From JANRIG01 sp033765235 (lineage in GTDB: Bacteria > Bacteroidota > Bacteroidia > Cytophagales > UBA9547): a stretch of DNA of 13,047 nt. The stretch is taken from contig JANRIG010000007.1 of the NCBI GenBank assembly GCA_033765235.1, positions 1 to 13,047 of the forward strand. The letters are read 5' to 3'. The position numbers and the translations under genes were made by a program. Positions 6,360-13,047 of the stretch are shown here, piece by piece (the stretch's first letter is position 1; every line of letters begins with the position of its first letter). The notes beneath the pieces were generated by a model. The model worked only from the letters and a program-made list of their open reading frames with translations, did no database searches and was not told where the DNA came from.

Positions 6360-6412
6360 CAATAGATAATAAATTATAAGTGACAAAAAAAATAAATATT
6401 ATATATCTATTG
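6360..6412. repeat. 9-bp inverted repeat with 35-base spacer
   Basis: CAATAGATA at 6360-6368 is the exact reverse complement of TATCTATTG at 6404-6412. Pairing extends outward by a G-U and a T-A pair. The spacer holds an eight-A tract (a T tract on the minus strand). It lies just downstream of the RsmB-like gene's 3' end, so it could form part of that transcript's 3' structure, but the long loop makes a terminator unlikely. Confidence 0.35.
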
Positions 6413-6439
6413 TAGGTGAATAAATTAAAATCATTGATA

Positions 6440-7633
6440 TTATTTTTTCTTCACCAAAGCCATAAAAAAACCGTCATAGCCTTGCGATGGCCATATAGTT
6501 TGCTGCTTGACAAGTTCAAAATTACTGTTATTTTCCAGAAACATTTTTATTTGATGCTCATTTTCTGACGGCAAAATGCTGCAAGTGGCATACACCATAA
6601 GTGCGCCGGGCTTAAGCATAGTATGATATTTATCTAATATTTCTTGTTGCAAAGCTATGGTATCATTTATGCTTTTGTCTGTAAGTTTCCATTTTGCATC
6701 TGGGTTGCGCCGTAGCACTCCAAGCCCTGAGCAAGGTACATCAAGCAGTAGTCTGTCTGCCATGCCTGCTAACCTTTTTATGTTTTTGTAGCCATCAATC
6801 AATCGGGTTTCTATGTTATATACACCCGCACGTCGAGCTCTTTTTTTGAGTTCATCCAGCTTCCATTGGCTCACATCCATGCTTATTATTTGTCCTTTGT
6901 TTTGCATGAGCGCAGCTATGTGCAGCGATTTGCCTCCCGCACCAGCACATGCATCTACCACACGCATACCCGGATTGGGGCTCAAATAAGAAGCTACTAA
7001 TTGAGAAGAGATATCTTGAATTTCAAAATAACCTTCTTTGAAAAGTGCAGTTTGAAAAATATTTACTTTTTGGTCAAATACCAGTGCATGTTCTACATGT
7101 GGCACTTGAGTTGTTGCAAAACCATAGTCATTCAAGAGTTTTGATTGTAATTCATATATGTTGGTTTTCAGTGTATTAGTCCTTATCACCAGCTTTGCAG
7201 GTGTATTTAAGTGTATTACTTCATCAAGCCAAGGCGAGCCTATTTCTGTACTACATTTATCAAAAAGCCAATCTGGAAAAGATTGCATAACGGCATCAGG
7301 ATATAAGCCGTATTGCTTATTATGTAATATTTGTGCAATATCCAAGTTATGAAACTCTTGCCAATCAGGCAAGGGTGTATCTTGCATGGCGAGCCATGTG
7401 CCCAAGTATGCCCAATAGTCATGGGTATGTATATTTCCTATATTTTGTATGTATCTGAGGTAGCGTACTATTTCATATATATTTTCTGCAATAAATTTTC
7501 TATCTCTTGAACCCCATCGGCTATCGCTTTTAAGCGTGTGCTCTATCACTTTGTCTGTATATTTATGATGAATAAATATATTCTCCAGTGCATTTACAAT
7601 GGCTTCACATATATTTTTATGCAACTTTGTCAT
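6440..7633 (-). CDS. RsmB/NOP-family SAM-dependent RNA cytosine-5 methyltransferase
   Basis: The protein would place a methyl group on C5 of a cytosine in RNA, probably 16S rRNA, using S-adenosylmethionine. I start it at the ATG at 7633 (397 residues); the frame runs two codons further to a TTG at 7639, which is less likely. The first 130 or so residues resemble a NusB-like helical RNA-binding domain (SRWGSRDRKFIAENIYEIVR). The methyltransferase domain has motif I at about 227-236 (DACAGAGGKS), an acidic residue after IISMD, motif IV DVPCSG with C301, followed by VLRRNPDAKW, and motif VI ATCS with C351. The two cysteines are the releasing and nucleophilic pair of m5C RNA methyltransferases. 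No C-terminal PUA domain is evident. It is convergent with the LRR gene; a one-mismatch -7 box (TAACTTTC, minus strand, 7652-7659) may drive it. The specific RNA target cannot be read from the sequence. Confidence 0.88.
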   Translation of the reverse strand: MTKLHKNICEAIVNALENIFIHHKYTDKVIEHTLKSDSRWGSRDRKFIAENIYEIVRYLRYIQNIGNIHTHDYWAYLGTWLAMQDTPLPDWQEFHNLDIAQILHNKQYGLYPDAVMQSFPDWLFDKCSTEIGSPWLDEVIHLNTPAKLVIRTNTLKTNIYELQSKLLNDYGFATTQVPHVEHALVFDQKVNIFQTALFKEGYFEIQDISSQLVASYLSPNPGMRVVDACAGAGGKSLHIAALMQNKGQIISMDVSQWKLDELKKRARRAGVYNIETRLIDGYKNIKRLAGMADRLLLDVPCSGLGVLRRNPDAKWKLTDKSINDTIALQQEILDKYHTMLKPGALMVYATCSILPSENEHQIKMFLENNSNFELVKQQTIWPSQGYDGFFMALVKKK

Positions 7634-7720
7634 GTGCAAGAATAGTGATTTGAAAGTTATAAATTACTATGTATCATGTAGTAATAATATGTCCTAATAT
7701 TATTTACTTACCATTAAGGA

Positions 7721-7760
7721 CATAAAATAAAAAGGGAGGCTTTGTATAAAACCTCCCTTT
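7721..7760 (-). terminator. Strong intrinsic terminator of the glutamine synthetase gene
   Basis: On the minus strand AAAGGGAGG (plus 7752-7760) pairs with CCTCCCTTT (plus 7731-7739). The stem continues, after one mismatch, with three further A-T pairs around a four-base loop. The right arm runs directly into TTTTTATTTTATG. The stem starts 24 bases after the stop codon at 7784. This is the clearest protein-gene terminator in the window and separates the gene from the RsmB-like gene downstream. Confidence 0.85.
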
Positions 7761-7783
7761 GCAATCAGCATTAAATCTGTGTA

Positions 7784-9985
7784 TTATCTTACAAATAACA
7801 ACTCTCTGTATTTGGGTAGTGGCCAATATTCATCAGATACTAATTGCTCCAACTTATCTACATGATATCTTATTATATCAAAATAAGCCACTTTTACTTT
7901 ATGGCAATAGTGCAAAGCTTTGGCTTTGGTATCTTCCATATCATTGGCTATTTTACGTTCCTCCAGCATGGCTTCGCATTTTTCTTTTACTACGCTCACA
8001 TGCTCAGCTATATCTTTGATGATATCAGTGGTAGTTTTCGCGTATTTAGCATCTATGCCTATGTCTTTAAGTCCTTTTACATTGGTTATCAACTGGCTTT
8101 GGTAGAGCAATGCAGCGGGTATTATCTCACATATTGCCAAGTCATACATCACTCTTGATTCTATCTGTATTTTTTTAACATAAGTTTCGAGCATGATTTC
8201 ATGGCGAGCGTGAAGTTCTTTTTCGGTATGCACTCCATGGTCAACAAATAATTTTACTGATTTTTTGGTCAAATAAAAATCTAAAGCTTCAGGGGAGGTT
8301 TTTACGTTAGAAAGACCTCTTTTGGCAGCTTCTTTTACCCACTCATCAGAATATCCATTGCCTTCAAAACGTATTTTTTTAGATGCTTTCACATACTCGC
8401 GCAATACATTTACTATCGCTATTTCCTTTTTAGGCTCTTTTTTAAGCTCAGTATCTACATCTTTTTTGAATTGTATAAGCGTATCGGCTACAACCGTGTT
8501 CAATACAGTCATGGGACCGGCACAGTTGGCGGAGCCACCCACAGCACGAAACTCAAATTTATTGCCTGTGAATGCAAAAGGTGATGTACGGTTGCGGTCT
8601 GTATTGTCGAGCAATATAGGTGGTATTTTGCTGATACCGAGCTTCATATACATATTTTCACCTTTGTCAACTTTGAGTTTGCCATTGTTTTCCAACTCAT
8701 CTAGCACAGAGCTCATGGTGCTGCCCAAGAAGCATGACATGATGGCGGGCGGTGCTTCATTGGCACCAAGCCTGTGCTCATTGCCTGATGTGGCTATAGA
8801 AGCACGCAACAAGTCTGCATGGTCGTGCACAGCTTTTACTACATTTACAAAGAAGGTAAGGAATATCAGATTGTCTTTGGGTTTTGAACTTGGACCTAAT
8901 AGGTTGCGCCCGTTGTTGGTAGATAGTGACCAGTTATTGTGCTTGCCTGATCCATTGATACCTGCAAATGGTTTTTCATGAAATAATACTTTGAAATTGT
9001 GGCGCTCTGCTACTTTTTCCATCACATCCATCATTAGAGAGTTATGATCTACTGCAAGACTCACTTCTTCAAATGTAGGTGCTACTTCAAACTGACTGGG
9101 TGCCACCTCATTATGACGAGTCTTTACAGGAAGGCCTAGTTTCAATAATTCTATCTCAAAATCTACCATGTAGTTTTGCACACGAGGAGGGATAGAACCA
9201 AAATAGTGGTCTTCCAGCTGCTGCCCGCGAGCGGGTGCATGTCCAAAAAGACTTCTGCCACTCATGATAAGGTCAGGGCGAGCATAGTATAGTGCTCTAT
9301 CTACCAAAAAATATTCTTGCTCAGGCCCCAAAGTAGGGAATACTTTAGTGACTTCGCTGTCAAAGTATTCTTGCATTACGGCAGTAGCAGCCATGTCTAC
9401 AGCATGGCTCGATTTGAGCAATGGTGTTTTGTAATCGAGCGGCTCTCCTGTGTACGATACAAATATGGTAGGAATACAAAGTGTAGTACCTACCCCCAAG
9501 TCCATCACAAATGCAGGCGATGTAGGGTCCCAAGCGGTATAACCACGTGCCTCAAAAGTAGCACGCAACCCTCCACTTGGAAATGATGAGGCATCAGGCT
9601 CTTGCTGTATGAGTGCTGTGCCCTTAAATTTTTCGATACCTGTGGCACTGCCATCAAAAGCACCTTCAAAAAAAGTATCGTGCTTCTCGGCAGTAAGACC
9701 TGTCAGAGGCTGAAACCAGTGGGTAAAATGTGTGGCACCTTTGAGTAAAGCCCATTCTTTCATGGTAGCTGCTATTTGGTCTGCCAGCAGTGCATCTATT
9801 TTCTCGCCTTTTTCAATACAATATTTGAGTTTTTTGTAGGTTTCACTCGGAAGTGTACGCTTCATAGTATCCATACTGAATACATTCATCCCAAAATAAT
9901 CAGATATTTTATTGGACGGTGGTAAAACATTGATAGATGGTCGGTTTTGCGCCATTTGCAATGCACTAAATCTTAAAGTTGCCAT
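7784..9985 (-). CDS. glnN: Type III glutamine synthetase
   Basis: It makes glutamine from glutamate, ammonia and ATP in the cytoplasm, the main entry point for ammonium. The 733-residue length fits the GSIII class (about 700-730 residues), well above the roughly 450-470 of GSI. The N-terminal GSIII-specific part contains HFTHWFQPLTG (86-96) and a conserved block at 129-159 (EPDASSFPSGGLRATFEARG...DPTSPAF). Catalytic-domain segments follow: GPEQEYFL (220-227) with the metal-binding acidic residues, HNEVAPSQFEVAP (291-303), the ATP/glutamate-site block HEKPFAGINGSGKHNNWSL (336-354), RLGANEAPPA (405-414) and RNRTSPFAFTGNKFEFRA. There is no adenylylation-type GSI C-terminus, as expected. It appears monocistronic, with a -7 box at 10025-10032 and a strong terminator at 7721-7760. 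No nitrogen regulator or transporter gene is adjacent. Confidence 0.95.
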   Translation of the reverse strand: MATLRFSALQMAQNRPSINVLPPSNKISDYFGMNVFSMDTMKRTLPSETYKKLKYCIEKGEKIDALLADQIAATMKEWALLKGATHFTHWFQPLTGLTAEKHDTFFEGAFDGSATGIEKFKGTALIQQEPDASSFPSGGLRATFEARGYTAWDPTSPAFVMDLGVGTTLCIPTIFVSYTGEPLDYKTPLLKSSHAVDMAATAVMQEYFDSEVTKVFPTLGPEQEYFLVDRALYYARPDLIMSGRSLFGHAPARGQQLEDHYFGSIPPRVQNYMVDFEIELLKLGLPVKTRHNEVAPSQFEVAPTFEEVSLAVDHNSLMMDVMEKVAERHNFKVLFHEKPFAGINGSGKHNNWSLSTNNGRNLLGPSSKPKDNLIFLTFFVNVVKAVHDHADLLRASIATSGNEHRLGANEAPPAIMSCFLGSTMSSVLDELENNGKLKVDKGENMYMKLGISKIPPILLDNTDRNRTSPFAFTGNKFEFRAVGGSANCAGPMTVLNTVVADTLIQFKKDVDTELKKEPKKEIAIVNVLREYVKASKKIRFEGNGYSDEWVKEAAKRGLSNVKTSPEALDFYLTKKSVKLFVDHGVHTEKELHARHEIMLETYVKKIQIESRVMYDLAICEIIPAALLYQSQLITNVKGLKDIGIDAKYAKTTTDIIKDIAEHVSVVKEKCEAMLEERKIANDMEDTKAKALHYCHKVKVAYFDIIRYHVDKLEQLVSDEYWPLPKYRELLFVR

Positions 9986-10024
9986 AATTGATACGGTTTA
10001 GAAAATTTTTGATAAAATATGCCT

Positions 10025-10032
10025 CAAATATA
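10025..10032 (-). promoter_or_regulatory. Bacteroidota -7 promoter element for glnN
   Basis: The minus strand reads TATATTTG, an exact TAnnTTTG match identical to the one ahead of exbB. It ends 39 bases before the ATG at 9985, giving a leader of about 33 bases. The upstream -33 region is A/T-rich without a clear TTTG. Confidence 0.5.
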
Positions 10033-10213
10033 TAAAAAATATAAATAAAAAAAATTTTAGGTTAAAAATTTAATCATTTTTTATAAAAAATAGTATTTTT
10101 TTGAATAATACCTTGCTTTTTGCAATATAAAACAGGATAAATGTAATAAAAGTATGTAACGAAATACCAATCAATGTATCACAAGTATTATGAACCGAGT
10201 GTGCAAGTTTGAC

Positions 10214-10247
10214 AAAAAAGATAAGCAACCCACTCCCCTACCTTATC
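10214..10247 (-). terminator. Possible intrinsic terminator overlapping the end of the POT gene
   Basis: On the minus strand GATAAG (plus 10242-10247) pairs with CTTATC (plus 10220-10225) across a 16-base purine-rich loop and is followed immediately by TTTTTTG. The left arm overlaps the last codons of the transporter gene. The stem is only six pairs, so strength is uncertain, but the U run and position fit the end of the epimerase-transporter operon. Confidence 0.45.
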
Positions 10248-11542
10248 TCATGCATGAGTTTTTGCAACTTTTTTGCACTAAGTGCCGCAATAAGGGAAAA
10301 TAATAATGATATTAATACAAATATTAAAAAGAAGCTTGAAATAGTGTAACTTTTGGCTAATACATCTATATATCCGCCTATGGCACCGCCAAGATAGTTG
10401 CCAATGGCAGAGGCAAAAAACCATACTCCAAACATGAGCCCCAGCATGTGCGGGGGCGATAGCTTATTAACTGCTGAAAGCCCTACAGGTGAGAGGCACA
10501 GCTCACCCAATGTGTGCAACCATATAGCACATACAACCCAAAGCATAGATACACCGAATGCAGATGCACCTTGAGGTATGGCAACTGCACCAATACATAG
10601 CACCACAAAACCCATAGCCAATATGAACAGTGCCATAGAAAACTTAGCAGGATTAGAAATGTATATATTATGCTTGGCAAGGTATGTCCACATCCATGAA
10701 AATATGGGAGCAAATATGAAAATAAAGAGTGGGTTGAGTGACTGGAACCACGATGCAGGCACCTCAAAATCATAGATGAGTCGGTCAGTATATTTAAGGG
10801 CGAATATGCTGATAGATGAGCCTGCTTGCTCAAATGTGAGCCAAAATATAATAGAAAAAAATGAAAGTGTACCTATCACCCAAATTCTATCAACTTCTAC
10901 AGGAGTGAGGTTTGCAAAAGTGTTATCAACCTTAGTGATACTATCTTGTCTAAGACCAATATTGCCCAATATATTTTGGTTAATATAAAATAATACCAAC
11001 CCTATCACCATCCCTATGCCTGCAGCACCAAAACCATAGTGCCATCCTACCCTTTCGCCAAGGTAGCCACAGGTGAGTGTGCCTAAAAGTGCTCCCAAGT
11101 TTATACCCATATAAAAAATGGTGTATGCGCCGTCTTTAAGGTGTGCTTGCTCCGGAGAGTATAACAGCCCAACCATAGAGGAAATATTAGGTTTAAAAAG
11201 TCCGTTTCCCAACATGAGTAATATAAGCCCTGTGTAAAAAAAATGTATTCCATGCAAAGCCAAGCTGCCATGCCCCATTGCCATGATGAGAGCTCCCATA
11301 AGAATGGCATTGCGCCTTCCAAAATATCTATCAGCTAAGTAGCCCCCCAATAGCGGGGTCACATATACCAATCCTGTATATATACCATAAAGTTGCCCTG
11401 CTGCCTGGCTACTCCAGCCTAAGCCATTTTTGGATACATCGCTTATTAAATATATGGTGAGCAACGCCCTCATGCCATAGTAGCTGAAGCGCTCCCACAT
11501 TTCGGTAAAAAAAAGTAAATACAGTGCACGCGGATGTATCAT
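10238..11542 (-). CDS. POT/PTR-family proton-dependent peptide transporter
   Basis: An inner-membrane major-facilitator protein that would import di- or tripeptides with protons. The 434-residue sequence has the POT hallmark ExxERFxYYG at 14-23 (E14, E17, R18, Y22) followed by MRALL. It also has GGYLADRYFGRR (66-77) of the first inter-helix loop, FYMGINLGALLG (143-154), FEQAGSS in TM7 (237-243) and GELCLSPVGLS (346-356). It is shorter than the usual bacterial POT (about 500 residues): only about 32 hydrophilic residues (188-219) link TM6 and TM7, where bacterial members normally carry two extra helices (HA and HB). I see no frameshift, so the protein looks intact with 12 helices. Its ATG overlaps the epimerase stop codon as ATGA, indicating translational coupling. 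Confidence 0.9.
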   Translation of the reverse strand: MIHPRALYLLFFTEMWERFSYYGMRALLTIYLISDVSKNGLGWSSQAAGQLYGIYTGLVYVTPLLGGYLADRYFGRRNAILMGALIMAMGHGSLALHGIHFFYTGLILLMLGNGLFKPNISSMVGLLYSPEQAHLKDGAYTIFYMGINLGALLGTLTCGYLGERVGWHYGFGAAGIGMVIGLVLFYINQNILGNIGLRQDSITKVDNTFANLTPVEVDRIWVIGTLSFFSIIFWLTFEQAGSSISIFALKYTDRLIYDFEVPASWFQSLNPLFIFIFAPIFSWMWTYLAKHNIYISNPAKFSMALFILAMGFVVLCIGAVAIPQGASAFGVSMLWVVCAIWLHTLGELCLSPVGLSAVNKLSPPHMLGLMFGVWFFASAIGNYLGGAIGGYIDVLAKSYTISSFFLIFVLISLLFSLIAALSAKKLQKLMHEIR

Positions 11543-12534
11543 GAATTGAGCAAAGTGATTATTCCATTATATTCTTTCACATATGAAGTGGTATCATTGT
11601 CTATGTACATGAAACTGTCAAGGTCTATATAGTCGGCCTCTGAAGCCAAATGCATGGCAAGTGATATAGCCAGTGTGCTTTCTACCATGCAGCCAATCAT
11701 GATTTTCATTCCAAATAGTTTGGCTTCTTTTATCATTCTCATGGTTTGCATGAGCCCCCCGGACTTCATGATTTTGAAATTGATACCGTCAAATTGGCGT
11801 TTTATCTTTACAAAATCAGGATTATGCATGGCAGACTCGTCGGCAAATATAGCAAAAGGGCAATTTTGTTTGATAAAATAATATTCTTCGTCCATATGTT
11901 GAGCAAAGGGCTGCTCTATGAACTCTATGTTAATGTTTTGCACCGCATCCATAAATTTATAGAATGATTCGCCTGTTGTAAATCCTTCGTTGGCATCTAC
12001 TATGATAGGTTGGTCTGTGATATTGTGTGCTTCTTTTAATATGCTCAAGGCATGCTCTTCATCTACTTTGAGCTTGATGTATTTGAACCTGTAGAGGTTG
12101 TGGGTCAAAAAAAACTTGTGCATTTCAGAGACATTCATGAGTGGCACACTGAATGAGGTATTTACCTCCTTTACAACCTTTGTAGAGAGGTATTTGTGGA
12201 GGTTGGTATTATTTTTTTTACAATAATAACTAATATATGCACACTCTATTCCACATCTTAGGCTTTGGGTAATTTGGTATGATTGCAGCAAATTTATAAT
12301 ATCCTCATATTTTTTTGCCAAAGGCAGCCCGTTTTCTAATAGTTTGGCAAATTCAGAGAGTGTTTTTTCGGGAGTTTCGTTGTATCTTAAGTTGGGTGCC
12401 ACTTCACCCATACCTGTATAGTTAGCATCTGATACTTTTATGTAAAAATTTGTCTTAGTGTTAGATGTGCCTCGAGAGATAGTCCAAGCATATTTGAGAT
12501 GTAGCGATACCTTTTCTATGGTCCAGTGTAACAT
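11539..12534 (-). CDS. Dipeptide epimerase (enolase superfamily)
   Basis: It inverts one alpha-carbon of a dipeptide, the best-known activity being L-Ala-D/L-Glu epimerisation in peptidoglycan-peptide salvage. The 331-residue protein has the enolase-superfamily capping domain followed by the barrel. It shows ISRGT near the N-terminus (19-23), the KxK pair K154/K156, metal ligands D180 (VDAN), E207 (FIEQP) and D232 (ADES), and the opposing lysine K257 (KSGG). GCMVES (281-286) and the DLD motif (304-306) follow; the DxD motif contacts the dipeptide's amino group and is diagnostic of dipeptide epimerases. All catalytic residues are present. Substrate cannot be settled by sequence alone: members of this family in Bacteroidota vary widely in specificity. 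It is the first gene of a two-gene unit with the peptide transporter and is transcribed divergently from tRNA-Gly. Confidence 0.9.
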   Translation of the reverse strand: MLHWTIEKVSLHLKYAWTISRGTSNTKTNFYIKVSDANYTGMGEVAPNLRYNETPEKTLSEFAKLLENGLPLAKKYEDIINLLQSYQITQSLRCGIECAYISYYCKKNNTNLHKYLSTKVVKEVNTSFSVPLMNVSEMHKFFLTHNLYRFKYIKLKVDEEHALSILKEAHNITDQPIIVDANEGFTTGESFYKFMDAVQNINIEFIEQPFAQHMDEEYYFIKQNCPFAIFADESAMHNPDFVKIKRQFDGINFKIMKSGGLMQTMRMIKEAKLFGMKIMIGCMVESTLAISLAMHLASEADYIDLDSFMYIDNDTTSYVKEYNGIITLLNS

Positions 12535-12587
12535 GTGGTAAACATAAAAAATATTTCATTTATTAATACAATTTAAAAATAGTTTTT

Positions 12588-12595
12588 TAAATTTG
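12588..12595 (+). promoter_or_regulatory. Bacteroidota -7 promoter element for the tRNA-Gly/tRNA-Leu unit
   Basis: TAAATTTG matches TAnnTTTG exactly and is followed by a GC-richer GCAACCCGC segment where transcription would begin, about 34 bases before tRNA-Gly. A 7-bp stem-loop (GTATTTA 12606-12612 / TAAATAC 12620-12626) lies in the leader. Confidence 0.55.
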
Positions 12596-12635
12596 CAACC
12601 CGCTTGTATTTAATATATGTAAATACGGCATATAT

Positions 12636-12708
<73 letters not shown>

Positions 12709-12715
12709 CATAAGT

Positions 12716-12758
12716 AAAAGCTTAGTTGAGTAAATTGTTGTCCAACTAAGCTTTTTTT
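12716..12758 (+). terminator. Intrinsic terminator between the two tRNA genes
   Basis: AAAAGCTTAGTTG (12716-12728) pairs perfectly with CAACTAAGCTTTT (12743-12755) around a 14-base loop, and the U tract runs on to 12758. It begins seven bases after tRNA-Gly and ends twelve bases before tRNA-Leu. On the minus strand the T run is only four bases, so it should act mainly on plus-strand transcription. Confidence 0.85.
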
Positions 12759-12770
12759 CTTTGTCATATT

Positions 12771-12854
12771 GCCGAGGTGGTGGAATAGGTAGACACGCAA
12801 GACTTAAAATCTTGTGGCCGCAAGGCCGTGCGGGTTCGATTCCCGCTCTTGGTA
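12771..12854 (+). tRNA. tRNA-Leu (anticodon UAA)
   Basis: This is a class II tRNA of 84 bases. The acceptor GCCGAGG pairs with TCTTGGT using G-U pairs at positions 1, 4 and 7. The D-arm region has GGTGG...GGTAGACAC, and the anticodon stem CAAGA/TCTTG encloses CTTAAAA (anticodon TAA). A long variable arm (TGGCCGCAAGGCCG) and T arm GCGGG/CCCGC around TTCGATT follow. The discriminator is A, as expected for leucine, and the CCA end is not encoded. G1-U72 also occurs in E. coli tRNA-Leu(UAA), so it is not a defect. Confidence 0.95.
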
Positions 12855-12916
12855 CTTTTGCCTAGTTTAGGATAAAAAAATACTTCAATAATATAGGATT
12901 TACAGTACTTTAATGC

Positions 12917-13047
12917 TTATATAATCCGGTCATTTTGTCTTTCTAAGTGGTACTTCGCCTTTTTTGTTACTCTGTTGAGGTGCCTTTGATAGTATTTTCC
13001 AAAGTTCTTACAATTGGCCAGCTGTGCTGATATCTGTACCTTGCCAC
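12917..13047 (-). CDS. C-terminal end of an unrecognised ORF (cut by window edge)
   Basis: A minus-strand frame is open from the window edge (first full codon at 13045) to a TAA at 12917, giving 42 residues ending KKAKYHLERQNDRII. The fragment is basic and hydrophilic and includes NFGKYYQRHLNRV, and its composition looks protein-like rather than random. Another minus frame is open for 26 codons before a stop, so chance is not excluded. I cannot assign a family; a DNA-binding or transposase-type C-terminus is one possibility. It converges on tRNA-Leu. Confidence 0.4.
   Translation of the reverse strand, partial: GKVQISAQLANCKNFGKYYQRHLNRVTKKAKYHLERQNDRII

Larger units (their letters stand above)
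6071..6439. other. AT-rich intergenic region between convergent genes
   Basis: This 369-base gap lies between the LRR gene (plus) and the RsmB-like gene (minus). It contains a possible 40-codon minus-strand ORF with a -7 box (6123-6245, 6263-6270), a 9-bp inverted repeat with a 35-base spacer (6360-6368 / 6404-6412) and a 12-bp AT palindrome (6324-6335). No convincing intrinsic terminator was found for either flanking gene. Confidence 0.55.

Noticed and set aside
7634..7639. TTG start two codons upstream of the RsmB-like gene's ATG
   Set aside because: The ATG at 7633 is the more likely start; nothing such as a ribosome-binding site supports TTG.
8322..8981. Plus-strand open frame (219 codons) opposite glnN
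   Set aside because: Glutamine synthetase is certain on the minus strand through this region; the frame has no recognisable domain and no promoter.
12860..12878. Short CCTA/TAGG inverted repeat after tRNA-Leu as a terminator
   Set aside because: The stem is four pairs and is followed by A rather than T on the plus strand; no clear terminator for tRNA-Leu is visible.

Overview
The window looks like a chromosomal segment of a low-GC member of the Bacteroidota. The evidence is a TonB locus of the exbB-exbD-exbD-tonB type, whose TonB carries a cytoplasmic W...F...KAYGAY segment; a type III glutamine synthetase of about 730 residues; several exact matches to the Bacteroidota -7 promoter element TAnnTTTG; no clear Shine-Dalgarno sequences; and a secreted protein that looks like a CBM9-type sugar-binding protein. 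ATA is strongly used for isoleucine. No phage, plasmid, CRISPR or complete insertion sequence is visible. Most of the content is core metabolism and envelope energetics.

Layout. 1-381 (minus): N-terminal part of a secreted CBM9-like protein cut by the window edge. 382-742: AT-rich spacer holding divergent promoters. 743-1990 (plus): homoserine dehydrogenase. 2164-5024 (plus): exbB, two exbD genes and tonB, with a 12-bp hairpin in the exbB-exbD1 gap. 5195-6070 (plus): secreted TPR-like/leucine-rich-repeat protein. 6071-6439: mostly non-coding, but with a possible 40-residue ORF on the minus strand that has its own -7 box. 6440-7633 (minus): RsmB/NOP-type RNA cytosine methyltransferase. 7784-9985 (minus): type III glutamine synthetase, followed by a strong intrinsic terminator. 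10238-12534 (minus): dipeptide epimerase and a POT-family peptide transporter, overlapping by ATGA. 12636-12854 (plus): tRNA-Gly(GCC) and tRNA-Leu(UAA), separated by a near-perfect intrinsic terminator. 12917-13047 (minus): the C-terminal end of an unrecognised ORF.

How the genes work together. The ExbB/ExbD/TonB set would couple the proton gradient to outer-membrane import, including the SusC-type transporters expected in this phylum. The epimerase and peptide transporter form a translationally coupled pair that would bring in di- or oligopeptides and invert the configuration of dipeptides, plausibly for peptidoglycan-peptide salvage. Homoserine dehydrogenase and glutamine synthetase are single-gene units of amino-acid biosynthesis and nitrogen assimilation.

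I did not find a convincing new multi-gene system. The observations most worth following are the short POT transporter that appears to lack the usual inserted helix pair, coupled to a dipeptide epimerase; the terminator wedged between the two tRNA genes with no visible second promoter; the hairpin between exbB and exbD; and the small ORF at 6123-6245.
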